64,000 bases of DNA. Source: Ifrita kowaldi. Taxonomy: Eukaryota; Chordata; Aves; Passeriformes; Cinclosomatidae. The number at the start of each line of letters is the position of its first letter. Position 1 is the first letter of the stretch. This document shows positions 50,959-63,993 of the stretch, piece after piece. Under the pieces are notes generated by a model. That model had not been told where the DNA came from and did not search any database. It saw nothing but the letters and a program-made list of their open reading frames with translations. Made by a program: the position numbers and the translations under genes. The stretch spans positions 62,001-126,000 of the forward strand of contig VZRS01015078.1 of NCBI GenBank assembly GCA_013398055.1, given 5' to 3'.

Positions 50959-52139
50959 CCCCACTTGAGGATTTAGAGTAGGCTGTCCCCTCCATAGCAA
51001 TAATATCTGTGTGTCAGGAGACAGCCATCCCATGGGGAGATAATTTTGACACAGTGACATAAAGCACACTTCATGTTCAGTGACCCTTCAGGCTGTTGCA
51101 GTGTGCTCCCTGCCTCACCTTTCTATAGCTCTCCTCCCTTTTGGCTGCCGTTGTCATTCCCAGCCTCTTGCTGGTGCAGCTTGTCAAGGGATTTCCTGCA
51201 GTACAGAGGAATAGGTCATCCTGAAGGTCAAGCACAGCCCTGACTGCTCTCATCTGCCACAATGGAAACCATGGGGCTAAAATCAGCATTTTCTTAAAAC
51301 TCCTGTGCAGTTACCACCTCCTTCTGAAGATGCCAGAAGACATTCAGCAACTACATTTAATGGATTAAAATTTCCAGGCATTGAAACTTCTGCCTGAAAG
51401 TGTTTTACCTCTGACTCCACTGAGCAACTTGACCCTTGCATGCAAATACTACTCTGGGAGCATGAAGCAGGCATTGTTTTGCCCTCCTCATCTGAGCCAT
51501 TTAGTTTAGAATCAGAGAGAAGGAGAGAAAGTGCAAAATGTCTCCAGCCTTGAAGAAAGGACTGGGAATAGGGAGCCTAAATTTCAGTATCTATGCCAAG
51601 TTCTATCAAAAAACACATGTACAGCTGCACTAGCTCAAATGGGAGGTCCATCTTTGATTCTCCCATTTCCAGCAGTGCACTTCAGGAGTCTGAGGGGCCA
51701 AGAGCAGGATGTAAAGCAAGGTTTTAGGGTTATGTCATGTAACCTTACAGAACTGAATCCCCTCCCTGTTTTCATCAATTAGAACTGCGGATCCAGGCTT
51801 GGAATAGTCCATGTATTGGAAGCTGACCCTTGCCTATATTTCCTACATCAGCAACAAGTTTAAGACAGATGACTAAGACATTGTTCTCTTAATATGAACA
51901 GTTATTGGCTGGCCTGAGTGTGCAGGAGCCAATCTCTCCTCTGACATGTTTTTGAAATGCTCAGTACAGGGTGTGCTGGAGGTTATAGCAACACCTTCAC
52001 TACCATGAACAGTGGAGTATTGTGTACACCATTTGTACAGACTTTGTTTGCCTGCTGAGTAAGCTTTGGTCTTTATTCTGGTTGGTTTCAAGGAAGGGAA
52101 TAATAAAACTGGCATGAAAATGAATTAAATTGAATAGTG
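50959..52139. other. Noncoding sequence, no gene recognised
   Basis: Overlapping 63 to 83 codon frames on both strands, none with family features. Base composition is a little less AT-rich than the surroundings at about 51080-51330. Confidence 0.45.
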
Positions 52140-52600
52140 CAATGAGTGTCCAATCAGGAGAATGGATCCCACGCCGTGCTGCTCGGTGGATGGGGTATGC
52201 TGGTGGCAGATGGTTTTCCCTAGATGTCTCCCTGTGCATATTTCCCCTGTACCCTGCCTCATAAAAAAAAGACAACCACCCCTATGCCATGACCAGAATG
52301 GCTCTCAGAGCCCCTACACCTGCAGAGAATAAGATATGATCTCATGAAAGCAGCCATCCACAAATTTCTCGAAACCACAGCAGTTCCAGGCCATCTCCTA
52401 ACTACAGCACCCAGACTAACCCTCTGTGCAATCTTGTGCAGCAGGGATCAAGGGCTCTGCGTAGTCCCAAGGCCTCCCAGCTGCAGTGTCCCATGTTCAG
52501 CACCGGCAGAGAGGGCTCCTCCCTCCCCTGAATTTCTCTGAAGCCACCTGAATAAAGAAGAACATTTGAAAAGGTCTTTCATGTTCCATTACCAGTGGGC
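52140..52600 (+). repeat. Possible degraded LTR-type segment
   Basis: The segment is GC-richer than its surroundings. It has a TATA-like CTCATAAAAAAAAG (about 52258-52271) after a C/T-rich stretch, and about 280 bases later an AATAAA within CACCTGAATAAAGAAG (about 52547-52562). A promoter-like element followed by a polyA signal at this distance is the layout of a retroviral-type LTR. No TG...CA ends, target-site duplication, primer-binding site or internal coding region could be found, so this is a weak call. An unrelated GC-rich segment is the alternative. Confidence 0.25.
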
Positions 52601-55600
52601 TGGTGCACTTCTAAACAGCCAAACCCAAGGCCCAGAGTATGTAAGCAAATGCCAGGGAAGAGGAAGCAGGCAGCCAAAAATACAGGATCCTCCCCTCATC
52701 ATCTTTTTAAATCTTCCAGCTCTTTTCAGTGTAAGAATTCCTAAGCCTAGTGTGGTTTTTCTGTTTGGTAACCCCCAACAGATGCCTCCTCTAAGTATAT
52801 GACTAATTTTTTTATTGAATCCACATAAAATTCTTATGTACACAACATCCTTTGGCAAGGAATTTTGCAGAACTACTACCCATTGCGAGAAAACCATCTC
52901 CTTTTGTTTCTATTAAATCTCTAAATTCATGGGATGTGCCCTCATTTTTGTGCTGGAAATCAGCAAATAACCAAGTCATCATTACCCTCTCCATACTATT
53001 AATGATTTTATATAACTTTGGTTATTTTATCTCCTTGCCCAGATATTTGATGTTATGCAGTCACTGGTGAAATTTCGTCCATATGTTTATAGGGAAGATG
53101 GGTTGTCACAACTGTGAATGCTGATACAAGAATCAGTTTGCCAAGAGTCCTGCATTGCTTTTTAATTGCTGTTGTGAATCTTTGCTCAAGTGAGCTCCTT
53201 GATGATCCTGTTTCTGCAACTTATGCAGAATTGGATAACGGCTGTATAGCCTCAGAATTTCATATACTGAAAGAACCTTCATCCCCTTTAATTTGCATGC
53301 TTGTAACAAAACATCTCTAAATCTGAGATTATCAACAGAGAACAAAGCAGCAAGGTGCAGGTGATCTGTGGCCTTTTCCAGCCTCATTTGGGATTACTCT
53401 ATTCACAGTTATCATCCTGCAGTTGCTCACCTTTTTCCTACTTAAATCAAATGTTACATAAAAATGCTAAATATTCTATATTGTTACCCTGGGGATGGTA
53501 ATAATAATAGCAATTAATGTTTGTTTAACCTCTGTCTTTGAACTTCAGTGTCAAAGCAATCATACAGTTGAAGGACAACAGAGAGCAAATAATTTCTGTG
53601 ACAGAAATTTCCTAGAACAACAAAAAAGCTAAACACATGAGATACTTATTTGGATCTGTCTCAGACAAATTTCAGATAGAAGGGAAGAGAGATGATCAAT
53701 TACTTTAGGCTTTGAAGATGAGAATGATGCAGCTCAGCCTGTGAAAAATCAGGTTGATAGGAGCCGGTATTTTCAAAGGTCTTATCACAGAAAAGTAGAG
53801 AACATGAGCTGGCATGTCTTATCATGTGTGTACAATATAGGAACTACAGAGCACAAAGTTTTTAATAATCACACTTCAGAGATCTAGAGTTCAAAAAGAG
53901 GATATCAGACAAACTGAGGTCTCACTCCTCCTAAAAAGTAGCACAACTTAAACCGTAGAACAGCAATTAAAGACATTATTTGAGAGAGAAGACACAAGGT
54001 TTGTGCCTCCTTTACTTTGAAGTGATAAAGATACCTTACAACTTACATCTGCATTAGTGAATGTGACAAAGCCAAGGCACGTGCCCATGAGCTGTCACAC
54101 AATAACTTACACAGACAAATCCCTGGCAGGAGCAGCAGAAGTCTTGGCCCAGGCCAAGGAACACTCTTGAAAGCAATGCCCAGATCTGACTCAGGAGTCA
54201 GCACAGGCAAATAGATCGTATTGTTGTGGCTACTCTTTTGTGGCTGGGAAGAGGGTTTAGCTGAAATGTCATATGCCAGCTAATCCTAGGATCACTGAAT
54301 GGTTTGTGGCTTATTTTGCTTACTACTAAATATGCAACCACAAAAGTTGGGAGTAATGCACTTAAGCTCCAGAGAGAGGTAATATTTCAGAGAACATACT
54401 GCTTGTATTTCTAATATGTTTCCTGTTGCCTAGATCTCCCAATCAACTAGGTTTGCCCAGGGGACTGGCTGGGTTGCTTTTCTGAGGCTTAGCATAATCT
54501 TTTTCTTTTTTCTTACTGTTGCAAAGAAAACCTTGGCACCTAGCACAGCAATCTGGATTCCATTCCGAGAGCAAATCTAAACTCTTTTTGGACCTACCCT
54601 TACTGTGACACCAAAGAGGAAGAGAAACAGGGAGGATGCCATGGTACAGCAGGGAAAACCAATAGATTACAGAGCCCTTTGTATACCTCCAGTGTTGCCT
54701 TTTTTTATACAAGCTCAAGCTCAGGAAAGACACAAAAGCTGAAGCTCAAAAACAAGAAACATCAAAAATAAAGCCATCCTAAACCTCAGTTATGTTCAGT
54801 GATGCTTTGTGAAGAATCAAGGGAAAAAAAATCAAAATATATAGGTTTTCCTCTACCCTGGCTAATGAGGGTAAGAAGAAATGTTAAAATGTGAAATGAT
54901 TCCACTGTAGCTTTAATCTCAGCTAGAATAGTTTTGTCTTTGGTTTAAAAGATATTTGCAAATACAAATATGAAAAAGAGTAACCAGTTTAGACTTCTGT
55001 GGGGGAATGGATTTGAGTTTAGGTGTTTCTTTGCCTACTGTGGCAATAGGCCATATGAGTTTAGACTGCCTAAGTCTGCAGATACATTTATTGGGGGGGA
55101 AAAATATTTGAAATGCCTCTTCGCTCCACTGAGGTCATTAGCTCTTGTGGGGCTTTTCTTCTAGGATATAATAGAATCTAGTTACTTGAAACACCTCTGG
55201 TAATGAATAAACTTCACTAAAGTTAAGATAATTATCTACTTGACCATTGAGTTAACTGTATGGTGAAACACTATGGTTCATCTTCAAAAAACCATTTAAC
55301 CACTGCATTTGACCAACAGAAAAAATGGAGCTACTTGAATTATGGAGCTAAAAATAATTTGATTCAAGAGATTCAGCACTAAGGATATTGTATATTGCCT
55401 TATAGATGAAGAAAGTAAGTTCTACCATTAGATACCTCTTTTTGTTCAATGGAATTCAGACAGCGACTAGCTTGAATAGATCATGACCAACAAAGACAAA
55501 CATTAAGCACTGTGAATCAGTCTATATTAAAAGAGAAACTGTGACTGTAAATTTAGGTCTGTTTCACTGACGGAGACATAAAAAACAGGACAAAAGGAAA

Positions 55601-58600
55601 CAATTAGGTTTTTGAATTTCAGTTTTGCGCTCCAAGCCAAAAAATATTGGACAAAGGATCTTCAGGAAACCAACACTTGAACTTACAGCCCTCCTGACTT
55701 GTGCAATCAAGTGGGAAGAACTCTACATCTGCACTAGAAATGTGATTACTCATGACAGTGTGGATGACTGAGGCAACAGCTTCTTTCAGAGGAGGAAGGA
55801 AAGAAAAGAGATGGAAGACTTCAGGTTTTTTGAGCCAAACCCTTTCTTGTCCTTCTCTTCAGATGATGGAAAATATATTCTAAATATCATCCAGTACCAA
55901 TATTTTATTTATAAAGTCCTCTCTAATTCCTACAATGATCTAAAGAACTCATCTGGGGAGGGGCAGCTATATGATAGAAGATACCTCTTCTACTAGAATT
56001 GAGAGTTCATGACCATTACCCAAATTGTCCACAGAGGAAGCACTTCTGGAGAGCTGGGAAGGCTCAGTGGCATAGCTCCAGCCAGAGAGAAATGGATGAT
56101 TGATGGTCTGAGTTTTGAAAAAAAATTAAAGTGGAATGAAGACCTGACCCTGACTTTGGTGTATAGTTAGTCCTTTCTGAAACGCAGGGAGAAGTCATCA
56201 GTCTATACACCCCCATTAAAATCTAAGACTTAGAAACCAGTGTTTGACTGTAAAGCAGAAGTCTGGAGGAATTCTCATCTCTGAAATTCAATACATGAGC
56301 ACACTTGAGCAACTTCTGCATCCTATTACACATTGCTTGTTTTAATTAATATATGTCCTATTAGAAGCGAGTAGAAGAAATATTCTGACAGTTTTATTGT
56401 GTTTGGGATTATGTCAAGGATTTAGCGTAAGAAAGGCCAAGTGCTACTGACTGTACGTTTCCTTTTCAGACAATTTAAGTGGCAGATTGGTCTTGACATA
56501 TTATCTTTTGGAAAGGCTCCCTGTTACCTATGCCAGGTATAGGAGCTGTGTAGAGAGCACTTCTAATCCAACACTAGCTGATGTGCATCATTACAGCAAA
56601 ATCCATATGCAAGATAACAAATTAATGCACTAAAACGGTATGGTTTAGCTAGAGAACTCCTCTCATGTTTCCCAAAATCTGGATAGGGTGACTGCATCAG
56701 TGGTTTTAATTATAAGTCAGTGGAAATTGCATTATTTCATCTTCATGTGTTTTTTACAGATCAACATGATATTCCAAGGGCCTATGATTACTCTTACCAT
56801 AATGGTTCTTCCTTGGTGGGATATTCTAAGTTTATGTTTTGCTCTTGGATTTGGCATGATTCTTTAGTTTAAGCAGTCTAGTCAGAGCTACTATTTCAAA
56901 TTTTCTGTGCTCTTTGCAGACATTTATATATTGTACCTTACAGTAGGAAAAGTATGCAAAAGTATTAAACCCACGTGTATTTTTTTGTTACTGGTGAATG
57001 TTTTATACATATTTCTAGTCATAGTGAAAATGAAAATGTGGGTTAACAAATGATATCAGTATTATAAAAATGGGGAAGCTCAGACTTGCTCAGGTAACAG
57101 AATCTGGAGCATCTCCAATTGCCTTTAACTCTGGTTCTTGGGATCTCCTACTATAGAAGCACTTGTATTGGTCTCACTACAAAAGGATACTGTTTCACCA
57201 GACTTCATCTCGACATTTTGTTCAAGTTAACTGCTAAAAGTTAGTAGTGTAGTATTGGCATGTTTAGATATATTTATCCCACCAATGCTGAAATGTGGAC
57301 AACTGCTGTTTAGAGATGAGCAACCCCCTCCATTTACTATGGTAGAAGTGTAAATGAAAAGCACGCAAAGAACTTCTAAATTTTTAGCAGATAATACTGG
57401 GTAACATGAAAGCCTGTCGTTCTTAAAAGGGAGGGCTTTTTTTAAAAATTAGGATAGTTGAGCTTACATGGCCCAGTAACTTTATATAGAGCTTTGTGCA
57501 TCTTTAACAGGCAATTACACCTGCAAAAGTACAAATTAGTATTTCTGTTAGTTCTGGAGAATTCTGGCACAAGGTTTGGAAAGACAATATGTTAGGAAAA
57601 GAAGTATTTGTGACATACGAAGGTTTTGTAATATGATGGTTATTATTTTCATAATATTCCATTGCCATCACAAAACACATCTCCACTGTAATAAGTGCTC
57701 TACAGGCAGAAAAAGTGACAGTCCCTGACCTAAGGCTTATAGAATCTGTTGTGGGCCACCTGAACCATTCACTCAGTCACCTGCCTGGTCCAGTTTCCTT
57801 TTTTCTCATCCACTCTGAGATAAAGAAAGTGCTGCAGGATGAACAAATTGCTCTGGAAGTCAGCTGTCACAATAGCTGAACCTTCAGTCATGTGGCAGGA
57901 AAGGGAATTAAACATTTGGTTCTCAACCTACTGTACCAGAAGTTGTTCTAATGTCATAAAGCATCAAGTTTGAAATAAGCTTGGCCACCAGTTGAGGTTC
58001 ATGGAAATAGAGAAGAACCACTAAGGTCCTTGTTGAAAGCAAGTAAGTAGTGAAGAAACAACACTGAATAGGCCCAAAGTTACCATTTAGGTAATAAAAG
58101 AGAAATAAATCTGGAAACCTCTAGGAGACCTTAAAATTGAAGACAAGTGGCTTCTGTTAGATTTTTAGAGAAGGCAGATCCAGGGATGGGGCAAAAGGGA
58201 AGCGTGACATTGTAAAAGTACATGACTGATGAGCAAGGCTCTGAATGGCTCTGAGCACAGCAAGTTACATTATCTGGATGCTGAAGGAAAGGATGTTGTA
58301 ATAATCAAAACATCCAGCCCTTCATCTTATGGGAATTCAAGCTCAGTAAAATAATAAGAAAACCATATTTTAACTTCTATGTAAAAGAACTGGCAAGTTT
58401 AAGACAATGCTTTATCGACACTTTGGATTTGTTTTCTGTAAGGTCAGTAGTGCTGTAGCGCTGGACTGCAATTTGGCGTAAATACACTGAATCTAAACCT
58501 GACCTAAACACTGTGGGCTTGGCTCATCTGAAAGTGTCTGCCACCTATCAGACAGCAGAAGAGACAGAAGCCAGAAAAAAGTTGATCAGCAGAGATTCAA

Positions 58601-59200
58601 AACAAACTAAGAAAGCCCTAAGGGCTCCCAAAACCAGTGGTTCAGCCCTTCATTCATCTGCCAGTCTCTCATCTACTTTGCTTTGCCTTGGCTTTATGTT
58701 AAGCTCCTTCACTCCACTTTAGTGTCACACAGAGACCTGCTACACTCTCCTGATTGTTACGATTTCCCTGAGCACAGCCCTTGGGGGTTGGGAGAATCTA
58801 TTGAGCAGAGCTTAATTGTAAGGCAGAATTACAAGCCATCTCACCATTACGTTGTAGACTCAATGTTGTAACTTCATAAGGTTAATGAGATCTTTGAAGC
58901 AAATACACAAAAGAAATACAAATTCCTGTCTCTGTGTTGCTTTGAAGGAACTTCAGAAAAGATGTATGTAAGAAAAGGAAAAGTCAACAGCCCTGTTTCA
59001 AAGAGGTAAGGCTTAACTTCTGAACAAAGCCCCAGTGTTTCCAGAGAGCACTGAGTTATGCCAAGGTTTGTGTCCGGCCTTTGTGAGCAAATCCCCCTCA
59101 TCTGCACTTCCATAAAATCAGTCATAGGGGACACCTGAAGTTTCTGGCAGATGTCAGCTGCAAAATGGAGCCTTTGATAGGCAGACTTGTGAAGTGGTCG
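52601..59200. other. Long AT-rich noncoding stretch, no gene recognised
   Basis: About 6.6 kb in which no frame exceeds 102 codons and no element was recognised. A GGCACGTGCC palindrome lies at 54076-54085. Text near 57064-57110 faintly resembles the MIR core. Confidence 0.5.
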
Positions 59201-59201
59201 A

Positions 59202-59221
59202 GAGCATGTTTAAACATGCTG
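59202..59221. promoter_or_regulatory. Candidate p53-family response element
   Basis: GAGCATGTTTAAACATGCTG matches two abutting RRRCWWGYYY half-sites with no spacer at 19 of 20 positions; the only mismatch is the final G. Both cores are CATG, the core preferred by p53 itself. It also contains an 18-bp perfect palindrome (59203-59220). The match is seen directly; occupancy and any target gene are unknown. Confidence 0.4.
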
Positions 59222-61505
59222 TCTAAGCCTGCAAATTTACAAGGTAAAGACAATAATCTTGTAAGGGGGAGCTAGAGAAGGACAGAGGGACGGCACCATG
59301 AAATCTTTACTAGAAATTACCTTGTTTGGTGGTCTAATTTATTTAGATATTAAGACTCATATGGCAATAATCATAGGAAAATAATCTCTTTTATGCACAG
59401 AAAAATCCCTGCCTGTTCTGGCACATTTCACAATATTAAGACTTGTTTCCTGTACCTGCGTAAGTGCTCCTGTTAATACCTTCACTCATGAGTTCTGATA
59501 CAAATATTCCTTTTCTGTGCCCTCTTCCTCCCACGCTCGATGTTTCTCTCGCATTTCCCTCCTATAAACTATTGATTTCCCACTGCCAAGTTGCTCTCAG
59601 TGAACTTCTGTTTGGTGTTTTTCTAAAATCTCATCCTTCAAACCTCTCTGTAAAAATGATGAGCTATTGATGGATAGACCAAAGGACAATGCACCGAAGG
59701 GAATCTTTTAAAGGAAGCTATTTCCTTTTGATGCGATTTCATGTGCTAAAAATGATGAACTTAAAATTATTTTCAAATAGAAATACACAAAGTCACAGCA
59801 GCAGCTCTAGATCTAGAGAGGATCTAGACCTGGGTCTGGTAGATCATGGATTTGCCCATGAGTACTGAAACTAAAATGTGTGCCAGATACAGAGGAAGGA
59901 CCATCTCTTCTGTAGCAAGGAAAAAGCATGGTTCTTTCTCACCAGAGATTAGAGATATTGGCTGTAATCCTCTTCACACTGGAAGGAAAGTAAGGAGCAG
60001 CAAGGAGCTACTGATCCATGTGCCTTCCTGAAGGATGAGAGAAATTCAAGCTTAAATGTCTGCCCTGTCTTCTGCAAAGGAAGAATTTCAATCTGGTTCT
60101 TGCAAAAGAGTGTTTGCTCTTGCCACTGGCATCTTGGTAGCTTGGGTCCAAGCATGTCTGTTTCTGGTTTTGACCAAAAATTGTGCACTGCATATGAGAA
60201 GATTTTCCTAATGAAGTTTTTATCAAAACCAGCATGGTCCTTTGAAAAGAATTAATGAATTGGAATTTCCTGATGAAAACATTCCACAAAAAAATTCCTG
60301 AACTAACTCTACTCTTCATTTTAGCTAGATTTGGATCCGGTCCTCAATTACTAGAAAACACTTCCTTCCTCTGCAGAGCTGACTAACACAAATTCTTTAA
60401 ATGAATGAAGACAGACAAGTCATTAGCTTTTTTTCACAGCAAGGTCTGGAGTGAATAGAAAGAAAATCCTGTGCGGGCAGGTGAGGCTAGAAAGATGTCT
60501 GTTATATTAAATAAACATACCAGGAATCAAACATGATTTTTAGATAGCTTAAAACATAACAAAGCAAGCTTGTGAATAGGGACTGTACAAATATTTTTTG
60601 AATGAATAAGACTCACTTGAAAAGTTTAATCATTGATTTAATTTTACACTTGAGATCATTTGCAGTCCTGTTTCTTTTTAAAGTAAGACTGATGTCATTT
60701 AAGAAACATGGAGGCTGAAAATATTTTCAAACCTTAATTTTCACAGTATCACTTAAGGAAATAAAGACATCTCAAGTTCATTAGATGTTTAAAAAACCTT
60801 TGAATAAAACAACAAGGCCTTAAATGATAAAAATTTTATTCTGAGAAGTCATTGGGTACATCAGAGCTATTCTCTCTTCTTTTGAAGAATGTGGAGCAAA
60901 TCTGAATTAAGACACTTCTTGGTGCATAACTGTTTTAAGTTTTGCACTTTTGTTAAATACGAACATAAAATCCAGAGGATCTTGTTCTGTACAGCAGATG
61001 AACAACCCTCGGGGAGTGATGCAAACCTCAGTAGGAGGAACGGGGATAAGTCTTAAGTAAATATACAGAAAATGTAAGTACTGGAGTTTCTGAGACCATT
61101 TGTGTGGCTCCTTCCTCTCAGAAAATGTTGCTGAGATAACCTCAATGCAGTCTGATTTGGGAAGTTACCATGGACAGGTACTTTCATGCATTCCTTCCAA
61201 GTTCTAAATAGGCCCATTGCTCCTAAACATGAAATTGCTGGTGACAATGCCAACATCCCTGTTTTATATATGAGCATCATACACTGATCACTGCTCACCC
61301 AAGACGCGTCTGACGGTGTTAGAGTCGGGCACCCACACTGGAATCCTCCACACTAACTCTAGACGTCTGCAAGGTGCATGTGCACCACACAGAAGCTGCT
61401 TTTCACCCGAGGAGAGAGCACAAAGTGTTCCAGGGTGCAGGTCATCCCACTGATACGACAAGGGCTGACTGGAGTGAGATACTTCTCCCTACCACTGGCA
61501 ACCAG
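59222..61505. other. AT-rich noncoding sequence, no gene recognised
   Basis: No supported gene. A 14-bp perfect palindrome, CTCTAGATCTAGAG, lies at 59805-59818, with more GATCTAG strings just after it. Two overlapping antisense frames (59949-60188, 60008-60319) show no family features. Confidence 0.5.
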
Positions 61506-61596
61506 CTCAGGTGGGACTGCCTGCACGGAGGATTTCTACAGGAGCTTGGAGGAATGCCACAGCTGCAGCCTGCTGAAGTCTTGTGCTTGGTACCAT
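61506..61596 (+). other. Exon-like cysteine-rich segment
   Basis: A pyrimidine-rich acceptor (CTTCTCCCTACCACTGGCAA then CCAG, AG at 61504-61505) and a donor CAT|GTAAGA (GT at 61597-61598) bracket 91 bases that are open in frame. They encode GGTACTEDFYRSLEE, then CHSCSLLKSCAWYH, with four cysteines in 15 residues. The spacing recalls the single small cysteine-rich domain of BAFFR/TACI/BCMA-type TNF receptors (aromatic, two or three residues, Leu, Cys-x-x-Cys), but it is one or two residues short and the rest does not match. The surrounding 300 bases are GC-richer than the flanks. A chance open frame remains the more likely explanation. Confidence 0.15.
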
Positions 61597-61598
61597 GT

Positions 61599-63744
61599 AA
61601 GATCTAAAGCCAATTTTTTTCATTGTTTTTTTAATCTTATTAGTCAAGGGAACCAATGAGGCTTTCCCAGTCATACATGATAATCATGTGCCAGCTTCGT
61701 GCTGTTTGATGAGAACTGGGTGTGCATCACCTCTCTGTAAGTCAAGAAGGGTTTTCTGAGAAAGGTAACATGTTTTTCCACAGACAAGAAGGGAATAGTG
61801 TATTCCAGTGGCTTTAGATCTGGATCAAAAAATGATGGGAGTGGTGAGGATTGTAGCTAACATACATCTATATCCAACTGGTATGTTAAAAGTATTTTTA
61901 GGAATACCTGGGCTTATATTTTTTTTCTGAACACAGAAAAGTTGTGTTAATTTTTATGGTCAAACCTCTGTATTAATCTACTTTTTCTGGGTGTGAATTG
62001 GCAGAATTAATTATATATTTCATTTTTAAAAAATCCTAGTAACTGTATAAATCAGTAAAAGTACAATAAACTAGTCTTTCCAGTCCAAGAATACCTGCAG
62101 ACAGAAGGCGGTTTGGGAGGGTTAATTTAGTAGCTAGGTCAGAATAAAGTTTGAGTTTTATAAGACCAAAGTGTGGAAATCTCTGGGTAATGGTGTTTGT
62201 TTTGCTTTTAACAACAACAATAACAGTATTTTGATTGCATGAGTCTTGGCATATTGGAGTATTCCAGAGAACTGGAAAAAAATAATGTTGTGCCAATATT
62301 TTAAATGGGTAAATGGGACAATCTGGTAATTATATTCCTGACAGCTTGACATTGACATAGGGCAAAATAATAGCATAGTTGATATAGGGCTTTACTACTC
62401 AAAATGCAAGGTAGGGTAATGTCATTAAAGTCAGTCAATGTGGGTTTATAAAAACAATTCTTGTCAAAGTATCTTTCAATGAGATTACACATTCCCTCTG
62501 ATAAAGGTAAATGATGCAATATACATTGTACGAGGTATTTGACTGTTATCACACAACATTCTATGAAAAGGGCACATTATAAAATCAACATATGACATAT
62601 TATGAGGATTAAAACCTTGCTAGTGGTTAAATCTCCACTTACACTCCTCAATGAGGGTTTATCAAGTGGGTAATTTTTTTTATAGTTCAGACTAAATTAC
62701 CATCCAATATTTTTATCAACAGTTTTGAAAACACCCAATTCCTAAATACCTTCACGCAGTAAATCATATGAAAATGAAGAGTAATGAAGAAAATTGATTA
62801 ACAGGGTCTTTATTACCAACAATAACAATGTATATACCCAATATTAAAATTGCAGACAATGAATTTAAAATATTTGAATGCTTCCTGAGATGCAGTGACC
62901 ATGAAAATGGAGAGTTGGCACTGTGGATATATAGCTGATCGTGATCTCAATCTGGTTCATGCCTATCAAAAAATAGTATAATGAAAACCAAGGAAAGTGA
63001 GTGGGAAGCTTGCATTACCTCTCTATTTGTCATGTTTGGTGCTCTGGGGTTATTGTGTCTTCTTAGAGTGCCTCTGCTCTAAAAACAAAGTTTAAACAAC
63101 TAGAAATAGTTCAGAAAAAAGTCAGAAATGTAACTGAAAGTTGAAATATGAGAACTATGACTGAGAGTGACAATCAAACTGCTAAAAGGGACTTGCCTTG
63201 TCTGAGGAAAAAAAATTGTCTGCAACTGGAACACTGAGAAAAAGCAGAGAAATGTGATTATGATTTTATGGGTTTATTTGTTTGTGTGCTGTGGTTTGGG
63301 GTTTTTTTGTTTGTTTTGTTTTACTTTGTCTTTTAATCTAGCAAGTGTATGAGCAGATGAGTGGATACTGAGGGAATACAGACTCCATGTAGAAAACTTT
63401 TACCATATAAGAGTGAGAGAAATTATCTAGATACAATCTATCTAGAGTAATAATCTTCTCCATCACTAGAATATACTTAATTAATGATATGTGCTTATGT
63501 AATGATATGATTTGTTGGGATAAAGGGTTTAATATCTATAATGTTAGCACCAGATCACAACATACTTTTGCTTGTTTCAGAAGGGCTTTCACTGGAGACC
63601 AACATATGCTGCACCAGATTTCAATGTATCTGTGAAGAATAACAACATTCTGGTGTATGGCCATGTTTTATTCTATAAGAGTATGGTTAAATTGAATTCT
63701 GGTGAAATATCTAAGCGCTCTTCCAAAGACCCATAAAACTACAT
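61599..63744. other. AT-rich noncoding sequence, no gene recognised
   Basis: Nothing identifiable apart from T/G-rich low complexity at 63289-63330. Frames of 72 to 86 codons at 62036-62552 overlap one another. Confidence 0.5.
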
Positions 63745-63993
63745 TGTGTTGTGTCAGGGGAGGTTTAGGTTGGATATCAGGAAAAGTTTCTTCACCCAGA
63801 GGGCGGCTGGGCACTGGAACAGGCTCCCCAGGGCAGTGGTCACAGCACCAAGCCTGACAGAGTTCAAGGAGTGTTTGGACAGTGCTCTCAGGCACTGGGT
63901 GTGACTGTTGGGTATGTCCTGTGCAGGGCTAAGAGTCAGACTTGATGATCCTTGTGAGTCCTTTCACACTCAGAATATTCTATGATTCTGTGA
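63745..63993 (+). mobile_element. CR1 LINE 3' fragment, well preserved
   Basis: The plus strand reads GTGTCAGGGGAGGTTTAGGT, TTGGATATCAGGAAAAG, CTTCACCCAGAGGGCGG, CACTGGAACAGGCTCCCCAG, then GACTTGATGATCCTTGTGAG and the octamers ATTCTATGATTCTGTGA. The match to the avian CR1 3' end is close, with few substitutions, so this appears to be among the youngest copies here. Its tail differs from the others in the window, which points to a separate CR1 subfamily. It is 5'-truncated within the RT C-terminus and lies a few bases from the window edge. Confidence 0.95.

Noticed and set aside
8917..54085. Several CACGTG E-boxes suggesting enrichment
   Set aside because: Only a handful are present in 64 kb, not more than base composition predicts, so no enrichment is claimed.
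57060..57112. AAATGGGGAAGCTCAGACTT text resembling the MIR core
   Set aside because: The match is short and needs several gaps, and the tRNA-like head is missing.
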